Origin: Flavobacterium macrobrachii
Lineage (GTDB): Bacteria > Bacteroidota > Bacteroidia > Flavobacteriales > Flavobacteriaceae
Direction of reading: 5' to 3'
NCBI RefSeq assembly: GCF_014486675.1
Contig: NZ_JACTAC010000011.1
Coordinates: 1 to 59,017, forward strand
DNA length: 59,017 nucleotides
The notes under the pieces were generated by a model. The model was not told the origin of the DNA and did not search any database. It saw only the letters and a program-made list of their open reading frames with translations. How positions within the stretch are numbered: position 1 is the first letter of the stretch; every line of letters begins with the position of its first letter. A program made the translations under genes and the position numbers. Positions 52,959 to 59,017 of this stretch are shown here, one piece after another.

Positions 52959-53501
52959 TTGAGCAATAAACTTCTACATATTTTTCTTATACTAACTTTA
53001 TTCATTTTTGTTTCTTGCGAAAGCAATTTCCGTGAAGTACAAAAAATGGGTTTTTCAGAATTCAGTCCAAGTGGTGAAGCCGATTCTATCAATTTAAAAT
53101 ACACCGATTCGGGAAGAATTAAAGCCGTTCTAATAAGTCCAAAAATGCTCGAATTTGGATTGGTAGAATTTCCGTTCACCGAATTTCCTAAAGGAATTGA
53201 TTTGACTTTGTTTGATGCCAATGGTAAAAAAACATTTGTAAAAGCCAATTATGCCATTTCTTACAAAGGAACCGATTTGATTGATTTACAAGGAAAAGTA
53301 AATATTTATAACGAAACTGGAGAAAAACTCGAAACCGAGCAACTATATTTCGACCAAAAAAATGAATGGTTTTTTACTCAAAAAAAATTTAAATTTAGTT
53401 CTCCAAAAGGTCTTTCCTATGGCGAAGGAATTGATTTTAGTAAAGATTTTAAAAAAGTAAACTCCCAAAAAATATCGGGAGAAGTTAACGAAAGCGAATA
53501 A
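52959..53501 (+). CDS. lptC: LPS export protein LptC
   Basis: The 180-residue protein has an N-terminal hydrophobic anchor ending in a lipoprotein-like Cys (LHIFLILTLFIFVSC). The LptC domain follows (INLKYTDSGRIKAVLISPKM through the VKANYAISYKGTDLIDLQGK region to the GKVNIYN strands). It belongs to the periplasmic bridge that carries LPS from LptBFG to LptA. No ATG is available in frame after the previous stop; translation probably begins at TTG 52959 (an ATT at 52950 is another option). It ends 2 nt before the next gene. Confidence 0.85.
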   Translation: MSNKLLHIFLILTLFIFVSCESNFREVQKMGFSEFSPSGEADSINLKYTDSGRIKAVLISPKMLEFGLVEFPFTEFPKGIDLTLFDANGKKTFVKANYAISYKGTDLIDLQGKVNIYNETGEKLETEQLYFDQKNEWFFTQKKFKFSSPKGLSYGEGIDFSKDFKKVNSQKISGEVNESE

Positions 53502-53503
53502 CT

Positions 53504-53698
53504 ATGAATTATTTAAAATTTACCCAATATGCCTACTTAATTGCAGGTTTAATTTTTGCCTATGATGCTTTTTCAAAATGGCAATCAGGCGAAGAGAATT
53601 ATATTCTAAGTGCTGTTTTTGCAGTCATTGGATTGTTTATGTTTTTCTTCAGAAGAAACTATGCGAAACGATTTGATGAGCGCAATAAAAAACAGTAA
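53504..53698 (+). CDS. Small two-helix membrane protein
   Basis: The 64-residue product has two hydrophobic helices (about 9-22 and 35-50: ILSAVFAVIGLFMFFF) and a strongly basic tail (RRNYAKRFDERNKKQ), suggesting an inner-membrane hairpin with a cytosolic tail. The start codon is 2 nt after lptC, so they are co-transcribed. No family is recognised. Confidence 0.65.
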   Translation: MNYLKFTQYAYLIAGLIFAYDAFSKWQSGEENYILSAVFAVIGLFMFFFRRNYAKRFDERNKKQ

Positions 53699-53751
53699 AA
53701 CCTAATTATTTGCTGAAAATAAAAAAATACAGTAAAAATATAAGCAACTGA

Positions 53752-53783
53752 TTGTTATTATTTCACAGATAATTGTATTTTCG
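53752..53783 (+). promoter_or_regulatory. Probable promoter of ppiD (TTG-N21-TATTTTCG)
   Basis: TTG at 53752-53754 and TATTTTCG at 53776-53783 are 21 bp apart. The -7 box differs from TAnnTTTG at one base. Confidence 0.45.
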
Positions 53784-53814
53784 CAAACTGAATTAAAAAA
53801 TTAACATAATAGAA

Positions 53815-55908
53815 ATGGCAGTTTTATCAAAAATTAGAAACCGTTCTGGCTTATTGATTGCAATTATTGCATTCGCATTATTTGCATTTGTAATTGGAGA
53901 TTTGTTTCAAAGCGGAAGTTTTGGACAACCTTCAAGATATGTAGGAAGCGTTAATGGAGAAGATGTTGCATTTGAAGAATTTAGGATTAAAGTAGCAAAT
54001 GCAGAAAAGAGCGGACAAGGTGTGACTTCTGTTCAGGCAGCAAATCAGGTTTGGAATCAAGAAATCAGCATTGCTTTACTTACTAAAGAATTTGAAAAAT
54101 TAGGACTTAGAGTTGGTGAAAAACATATTGTTGAAGTATTCAAAGCCGATCCAAATATTGGTCAAAACCCAATGTTTTTAAACGCAGTTGGAAAATTTGA
54201 TATCATTAAATTCAAAGAGTATTTCAAAGCAAATCCAGAAGGAATTCAATTCTTAAAAGAAAGAGAAAAAGATGCTGAGCTAAACGCAAAGTATCAAATC
54301 TATAATTCATTAGTAAAAGGCGGTTTGTACACAACTAATGCTGAAGGAAAATTAAAATATGAAGCAGATACTGATAAAGTAACTTTTGACTTTGTAAACG
54401 TTCCTTATTCTTCTGTAAAAGATAGCGATATCAAAATTACTGATGAAGAAATCAATGCTTATGTAAAAACAAAAGAAAAACGTTTCAAGTCAGAAGAAAC
54501 TCGTGAAATAGAATACGTTTTAATTGATGAAAAACCATCAACTTCTGACGAAGCTGAAATCAAAGGAAAAGTTGATGCTTTACTTTTGCCAAGCGTTCGT
54601 TACAATAAAGAAACTGGTAAAAACGATACTATTCAAGGATTTAGAACTGCAACTAATATCGCTGAATTTGTAAACGCAAATTCTGATATTCCATTCGACT
54701 CTACCTATATCGCTAAACAAGATTTACCTGCAGAACATGCTGATAAACTTTTTGCTTTAGCAACAGGAGAAATTTATGGTCCGTATATGTTTAACAATTA
54801 TTATTGTATTTCAAAAGGATTAGGAAGAAAAGCTGGTGCAAAATCTAAAGCTAGTCATATTTTAATCAGTTGGGAAGGAACTCAAGTTCCAAACAAAAAG
54901 GAAAAAAGAACTAAAGAACAAGCACAAGCAAAAGCGACTGAATTGTTAGCCCAAGCTCAAGCAAATCCTGGTAATTTCTTTATGTTGGCGATGACTAATT
55001 CTGATGATTCATCAGCGCAACAAGGTGGTGATTTAGGATATTTTGCTCCAGGTCAAATGGTAAAACCTTTCAACGATTTTGTTTTCAATAACCCAATCGG
55101 AAAAATTGGTTTGGTTGAAACAGAATTTGGTTACCACATTATTAATGTAACAGACAAGCAAGATGCAATCAAAATGGCTACTATTGCTCAAAAAATTGCT
55201 CCATCTGAACAAACAAACAACAAAACTTATGAGCAAGCTACTAAATTTGAAATGGAAGCTGCAACTAAAGATTTTACAGCGTTAGCAAAACAAATGAAGC
55301 TTACTGTTGCTCCATCGGCAAAACTAAAACCTATGGACGAAAGTTTTGGAACTATCCAAAATCAAAGACAAATTGTAAAATGGGCTTTTGCTGATGATAC
55401 TAATACAAATGATGTTAAACGTTTTGAAATTCCTAATGTTGGACATGTAATTGCTAAATTGAAAAAAGTTACTCCAAAGGGATTAATGTCTGCAGAAGAA
55501 GCTCGACCAATGGTTGAAAATATTCTTAAAAACAAGAAAAAAGCTGAGAAAATCAAAGCTAAATTGAACGGTACATCTTTGACTTCATTAGCATCTGCTA
55601 ATAAAGTTACTGTAATGAACGCTTTAGATTTAACATTAGGTAATCCTGCGCTTCCTGGAGCTGGATTTGAACCAAAAGTAGTTGGGACAGCATTTGCTTC
55701 AAAAGCAGGTCAAATTTCGAAACCTATCGAAGGTAACTCTGGGGTTTATGTAGTAGTTACAAAAACAGTAACAAAAGCACCAGCAATTAAAGATTTTAAA
55801 GAACAAGTAACGCAACTTTCAGCACAAGCGAAAGGTAATGCAGGTAGAATTATGTCAGCATTAAGAACTGAAGCTGATATTGAAGATAACAGAGCTGATT
55901 TCTATTAA
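53815..55908 (+). CDS. ppiD: PpiD-like periplasmic peptidyl-prolyl isomerase
   Basis: The 697-residue protein has a single N-terminal membrane helix (about 10-30) and a SurA-N-like chaperone region (about 35-230). A parvulin-type rotamase domain at about 345-450 (SKASHILISWEG ... GGDLGYFAPGQMVKPFNDF ... TEFGYHIINVTD) and a C-terminal second rotamase-like part complete it. PpiD is an inner-membrane chaperone that assists newly exported outer-membrane proteins. It follows the lptC genes in an envelope cluster but has its own promoter-like element. The terminator at 55926-55959 ends it. Confidence 0.9.
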   Translation: MAVLSKIRNRSGLLIAIIAFALFAFVIGDLFQSGSFGQPSRYVGSVNGEDVAFEEFRIKVANAEKSGQGVTSVQAANQVWNQEISIALLTKEFEKLGLRVGEKHIVEVFKADPNIGQNPMFLNAVGKFDIIKFKEYFKANPEGIQFLKEREKDAELNAKYQIYNSLVKGGLYTTNAEGKLKYEADTDKVTFDFVNVPYSSVKDSDIKITDEEINAYVKTKEKRFKSEETREIEYVLIDEKPSTSDEAEIKGKVDALLLPSVRYNKETGKNDTIQGFRTATNIAEFVNANSDIPFDSTYIAKQDLPAEHADKLFALATGEIYGPYMFNNYYCISKGLGRKAGAKSKASHILISWEGTQVPNKKEKRTKEQAQAKATELLAQAQANPGNFFMLAMTNSDDSSAQQGGDLGYFAPGQMVKPFNDFVFNNPIGKIGLVETEFGYHIINVTDKQDAIKMATIAQKIAPSEQTNNKTYEQATKFEMEAATKDFTALAKQMKLTVAPSAKLKPMDESFGTIQNQRQIVKWAFADDTNTNDVKRFEIPNVGHVIAKLKKVTPKGLMSAEEARPMVENILKNKKKAEKIKAKLNGTSLTSLASANKVTVMNALDLTLGNPALPGAGFEPKVVGTAFASKAGQISKPIEGNSGVYVVVTKTVTKAPAIKDFKEQVTQLSAQAKGNAGRIMSALRTEADIEDNRADFY

Positions 55909-55925
55909 CAGATTTTAGTTTCACA

Positions 55926-55959
55926 AAAAATGCCTCAAATTACTTTGAGGCATTTTTTT
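55926..55959. terminator. Bidirectional terminator
   Basis: A 13-bp stem, AAAATGCCTCAAA with TTTGAGGCATTTT, lies between the convergent ppiD and GHMP kinase genes. Confidence 0.85.
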
Positions 55960-56016
55960 GTTTTATAATTTGAAGAAATTCTTTGTGAAAAAACTTTGCG
56001 AAACTCTGTGATACAA

Positions 56017-56934
56017 TTAAATTAATATCATTTCATCAAAGGACAAAACTGTTTCAAAACCTTTTTGAGTGAAATAGTTTGTTGGGTTTTCTTTGGAAAT
56101 TACCATAATAAAATCTCCACCCCAAGCGCCAAGACTTTTTATAATTCCATTAAAATCGAGAAACAAAGCTTCTTTCACAGTTGAAAGTTCTAGAATTTCA
56201 CTCATTTGGATTTCGTGATTTTCAATTTGCTGCGCAAAATGTTTTACGTCAGTAGTTTCAATAACGGTTTGTGTTATTTGATTGAAAACAGGAATGATTT
56301 TTTTAATGTTGCCTTGTTTGTTATAATATTCAGTTATGGCTTGTCGACTGTTTTGTTTTTTATTTAGGTAAACGAAATAGATTTTTTCTTTAAAATTGGG
56401 TTCAAAAACGATTTGTTTTACAATTGGATTGTTGTTTTCTAATTGGTATAGAATTGCCGAATTGTTTTGAGCACAAGCAATATCATAACCGCTTCCGCCA
56501 AAACTGTTTTGAAGTAGTTTGAAAGCATCGATTTCTAACCATTGCGCAATATTATTGATTAAGGTTGATGATGTTCCTAAACCCCAATTTTTTGGAAAAC
56601 TCAATTCGGTAGTGATTTTATAACCATTGGATTGAGTTATGAAATTTGAATTCTGAAGGTACGCTTCGTGTAAAATGTCAATTAGTGTGTTTTTTACACT
56701 TTTGATATCGTCAAAACGTTCTTTTCTGATGATGGATGAAAACGGAATATTCTCTTCAAACCAAATGCTTCCATCGCTGTCAAAGCTTGTCCAAGTAATC
56801 ATGTCGTTTTCTCCTTGTTCTATATGTAGTGTTTGTCCAAATTTTGTGGGTAAAGCCAAAGCAATTGCCCCATCGAGAACAACATATTCGCTGGTGATGA
56901 GTAATTTTCCGTTGCTGTAGAAGGTTTTTTTCAT
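56017..56934 (-). CDS. GYDIA-type GHMP kinase of the mevalonate pathway
   Basis: The 305-residue GHMP kinase has FYSNGKLLITSEYVVL at the N terminus, the ATP-binding motif PKNWGLGTSSTLINN near 114-128, and a GSGYDIACA signature near 146-154. The kinase family is named after this motif. Its C terminus lacks the canonical GSGGGG motif and reads GAWGGDF instead. It lies downstream of the HMG-CoA reductase gene, so it should act on mevalonate or a mevalonate phosphate; phosphomevalonate kinase is the missing pathway step and a plausible role. Confidence 0.8.
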   Translation of the reverse strand: MKKTFYSNGKLLITSEYVVLDGAIALALPTKFGQTLHIEQGENDMITWTSFDSDGSIWFEENIPFSSIIRKERFDDIKSVKNTLIDILHEAYLQNSNFITQSNGYKITTELSFPKNWGLGTSSTLINNIAQWLEIDAFKLLQNSFGGSGYDIACAQNNSAILYQLENNNPIVKQIVFEPNFKEKIYFVYLNKKQNSRQAITEYYNKQGNIKKIIPVFNQITQTVIETTDVKHFAQQIENHEIQMSEILELSTVKEALFLDFNGIIKSLGAWGGDFIMVISKENPTNYFTQKGFETVLSFDEMILI

Positions 56935-56948
56935 GAAGCTGATTTAGT

Positions 56949-57034
56949 GCTATGGTTTCTTTTTTATCCCCGATTGTAGTGGAAATCCTTTTTAAACTTT
57001 TTTTGTTTAAAAAGATTGGAACGAAAAGCGGGAA
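56949..57034. repeat. CCCCGATT...AAAGCGGGA structured repeat, copy 2
   Basis: It has the blocks GCTATGGTTT, CCCCGATT, GTGGAAATCC, GATTGGAACG and AAAGCGGGAA in the same order as 14951-15067. CCCCG and CGGG can form an outer stem, and TTTTTAAAC with GTTTAAAAA forms an inner stem around a T-rich loop. It lies between the HMG-CoA reductase and GHMP kinase genes. Confidence 0.65.
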
Positions 57035-57072
57035 TATGGTTTGTTCAAATTCGCAAGCGATTCGATCCAAAT

Positions 57073-58392
57073 TTATTTCCTTAAATTTTCGATTAATTCC
57101 ACTACCGAAGCATGTGAAATGGTGTTGTTTTCAAAGTGTTTGGCGATGGTAATTCGTTCTTCTTTGGTTGCTTGAAATTGATTTAAGATGTTGTTGATGT
57201 GCATTTTCATGTGACCTTCTTGAATTCCGGTTGTGGTTAGTGAACGCAAAGCGGCAAAATTTTGGGCTAAACCGGTTACAGCTACGATTTCCATTAGTTC
57301 GTGAGCTCTTGGTTTTCCTAGGATTTCCAAGGCGATTTTTACTAATGGATGTAGCGATGTTAATCCGCCAACGGTTCCAAGTGCGAGTGGAATTTCCATC
57401 CAAAAAGTGAATATTCCGTTTTCTATTTTGGCATGAGATAAGCTGGAATAGTTGCCGTTTTTTGAAGCATAAGCATGAATTCCGGCTTCAACGGCGCGAA
57501 AATCGTTGCCTGTTGCTAGAACGACTGCGTCAATTCCGTTCATGATTCCTTTGTTGTGCGTAACAGCGCGAAAAGGTTCGATTTCGGCAATGCGAAGGGC
57601 TTGCACAAATTTTTCGGCAAACTCGATTGGGTTTTCAATATTTTTTTCGGCTAAATCTTCCACTTTACAGGAAACTTCGGCGCGAACGATACAATTGGGA
57701 ACATAATTAGACAAAATGCTCATTACGACTTGAATGTTTTTTTCTTCTTCGGAAAAAAGTTCAAATTGTTGTGCTTCGGTTTTTAGTGTTTGTGCAAATT
57801 GTTCCAAACACGAGTTGATAAAATTTGCACCCATGCTGTCTTTGGTTTCAAATGTAGCATGAAGTTGAAAGTAGTTTTCGAGTTCGGCGGTTTTATTTCG
57901 TAGTTCAATATCGAGAATTCCGCCACCGCGTTTTTGCATGTTTTTGGTTATACTTTCGGTTTCTTGGAAGAATTTTGGCTTGGTTTGGTTGAAAAATCGC
58001 TCTAGTTTTTGAACATCTCCTTTATAAAGGAAATGTACTTGACCAATTTTTTCGGAGTTTAAAACAGTTGCTTTAAATCCGCCACGAGTTGACCAAAATT
58101 TAGCCGATTTTGCTGCTGCTGCTACAACTGAACTTTCTTCAATTACCATTGGAACGGTTTTGTATTTTCCGTTGATTAAAAAATTAGGTGCAATTCCCAT
58201 TGGTAAATAGAAATTGGAAATCGTGTTTTCTATGAATTCATCGTGGAGTTGTTGTAGCTTTTCATCGCTATTCCAATATTGTTTTATTGTAGCAACGGCT
58301 TCGCTTGGATCAGCGAAATAAGTGGTTGCAATCCAGTTGATTTTTTCTTCTTTGGATAATTTTGAAAATCCAGAAACGGCTTGGTTCATCAT
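57073..58392 (-). CDS. mvaA: Hydroxymethylglutaryl-CoA reductase, class II
   Basis: The 439-residue enzyme contains the class II motifs: PMGIAPNFLINGKYKTVPMV, then IEESSVVAAAAKSA with the catalytic Glu at about 85-86, and HNKGIMNGIDAVVLATGNDFRAVE near 283-306. A C-terminal His lies in SHASVVELI. It reduces HMG-CoA to mevalonate (the class name refers to the degradative enzyme, but Bacteroidetes use it in synthesis). It is cytosolic and 138 nt upstream of the GHMP kinase, with the structured repeat between. A TATCTTTG box on the minus strand (58411-58418) is 18 nt before the start. Confidence 0.92.
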   Translation of the reverse strand: MMNQAVSGFSKLSKEEKINWIATTYFADPSEAVATIKQYWNSDEKLQQLHDEFIENTISNFYLPMGIAPNFLINGKYKTVPMVIEESSVVAAAAKSAKFWSTRGGFKATVLNSEKIGQVHFLYKGDVQKLERFFNQTKPKFFQETESITKNMQKRGGGILDIELRNKTAELENYFQLHATFETKDSMGANFINSCLEQFAQTLKTEAQQFELFSEEEKNIQVVMSILSNYVPNCIVRAEVSCKVEDLAEKNIENPIEFAEKFVQALRIAEIEPFRAVTHNKGIMNGIDAVVLATGNDFRAVEAGIHAYASKNGNYSSLSHAKIENGIFTFWMEIPLALGTVGGLTSLHPLVKIALEILGKPRAHELMEIVAVTGLAQNFAALRSLTTTGIQEGHMKMHINNILNQFQATKEERITIAKHFENNTISHASVVELIENLRK

Positions 58393-58410
58393 AAATGCTT
58401 AAAGTGTTTA

Positions 58411-58418
58411 CAAAGATA
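58411..58418 (-). promoter_or_regulatory. Promoter -7 element (TATCTTTG) of mvaA
   Basis: It is a perfect TAnnTTTG box on the minus strand, the same octamer as in the mvaD promoter. Confidence 0.5.
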
Positions 58419-58433
58419 CATTTTACAGTAAAT

Positions 58434-58467
58434 AAAAAAAGGTCGCTTATAATAAAACGACCTTTTA
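58434..58467 (-). terminator. Terminator of the T9SS gene at the window edge
   Basis: AAAAGGTCG (58437-58445) pairs with CGACCTTTT (58458-58466); seven T residues follow on the minus strand. Confidence 0.8.
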
Positions 58468-58485
58468 ATCAACTTAACTTTAAAC

Positions 58486-59017
58486 TTAATTAGTAATCAC
58501 AATTTTTTTATTAATAACAGTATTGTCAATTTCTAATGATAACATATAGATACCACTTCCTAAACCTGATACATCTATTGAATTCACTGATGAAACTTCT
58601 TTAATTGATCTACCATTTACATCATACAATCTTGCTTTGCTATTATCATATGAAAAAGGTATGTCAATATTAATGATGGAATTTGCTGGGTTTGGATAAA
58701 TTCTAATGCTTTCTAAGTCATTTTCATTTACACTCAATGGAGCTGTTGGTAATTGAATTAAATTTCCACCAGCAGCAGTAGCAACCCAAAGTCCAAAAGC
58801 AGGACCATTGCTATTCGCAGCAGGATTTAAAAACCCGCTAGCAACTACAGTCAATGCTGCACCATCAAGGTTTAGCGTTTGCAATGGAGCTGAATATCTA
58901 GCTACTGTTGTTGTTCCAGTTGCATCACGAACATCTAATACAAAATCTAGGTTAGGTAATTCTAAATATCCTGCAAATTGTGGGTAAGATATATCATTAA
59001 CAATAGTTCCTGCACCA
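58486..59017 (-). CDS. T9SS type A sorting-domain protein (3' part)
   Basis: This is the C-terminal 176 residues of a gene that continues past the right edge: no stop interrupts the frame up to 59017. Visible is a beta-rich segment (DISYPQFAGYLELPNLDFVL), a Gly/Ala-rich stretch, and a type A sorting domain (about the last 75 residues: SIRIYPNPANSIINIDIPFS ... ISGLG-like GSGIYMLSLEIDNTVINKKI). A shorter reading from TTG 58884 is not the real start. The product is exported by T9SS; what it does cannot be told from this part. The terminator at 58434-58467 ends it. Confidence 0.85.
   Translation of the reverse strand, partial: GAGTIVNDISYPQFAGYLELPNLDFVLDVRDATGTTTVARYSAPLQTLNLDGAALTVVASGFLNPAANSNGPAFGLWVATAAGGNLIQLPTAPLSVNENDLESIRIYPNPANSIINIDIPFSYDNSKARLYDVNGRSIKEVSSVNSIDVSGLGSGIYMLSLEIDNTVINKKIVITN

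Noticed and set aside
57131..57403. 90-codon frame overlapping the HMG-CoA reductase gene
   Set aside because: Same strand but wrong frame; the reductase motifs are in the other frame and intact.
1..59017. Horizontally acquired island, phage or transposon
   Set aside because: No transposase, integrase, attachment repeats or change in base composition was seen; codon use appears even across the window.

Overview
The window looks like chromosome from a Flavobacteriaceae member, most likely Flavobacterium or a close relative. The evidence is low GC content, lipoprotein signals ending in a Cys, two type IX secretion (T9SS) C-terminal domains, a SusC/SusD locus, a mevalonate pathway, almost no Shine-Dalgarno sequences, and promoters of the Bacteroidetes type (TTG, 18-19 bp, TAnnTTTG). 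No insertion sequence, phage, CRISPR array or rRNA operon was seen. The DNA appears vertically inherited.

Layout. 1-9 kb: a lipoprotein, hemW, a cyclase-family hydrolase, a YjbR-type protein, a PH/SHOCT protein, a DUF4407 membrane protein, and a BlaI/BlaR1-like regulatory operon with two clear operators in its promoter. 9-15 kb: an M20 dipeptidase, tRNA-Leu(UAG), a DUF885 lipoprotein, an NTF2-like protein and an RluB-type pseudouridine synthase. 15-18 kb: a UbiA prenyltransferase, a mevalonate kinase and a diphosphomevalonate decarboxylase, with a divergent TspO. 18-24 kb: a large T9SS-secreted adhesin-like protein, a BaiN/HI0933 flavoprotein, a glycerophosphodiesterase and a JmjC-like cupin.

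24.8-46.5 kb is an alpha-glucan (starch/maltodextrin) utilisation locus. A LacI-family regulator lies between two divergent arms. The right arm is susC, susD, susE and a T9SS-secreted GH13. The left arm is an MFS maltose-type transporter, beta-phosphoglucomutase, GH65 phosphorylase, periplasmic GH13, esterase, GH31 and lipoprotein GH13. The inferred route is: surface amylase cuts starch, SusCDE binds and imports the oligosaccharides, periplasmic GH13/GH31 trim them, the MFS carrier takes up maltose, and GH65 plus PgmB yield glucose and glucose-6-phosphate. A LacI-type palindrome lies upstream of both arms, and in both arms an intrinsic-terminator hairpin sits just before a GH13 gene.

46.6-55.9 kb is envelope biogenesis: an AsmA-like protein, tRNA-Phe(GAA), coaX, an outer-membrane barrel, a TPR protein, lptC, a small membrane protein and ppiD. 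56-58.4 kb returns to the mevalonate pathway with a GYDIA-type GHMP kinase and class II HMG-CoA reductase. The window ends inside a T9SS-sorted protein.

The main unexplained structure is non-coding. It includes several families of intergenic palindromic repeats. One (about 14.95 and 56.95 kb) is a CCCCGATT...AAAGCGGGA element that occurs once beside each mevalonate cluster.
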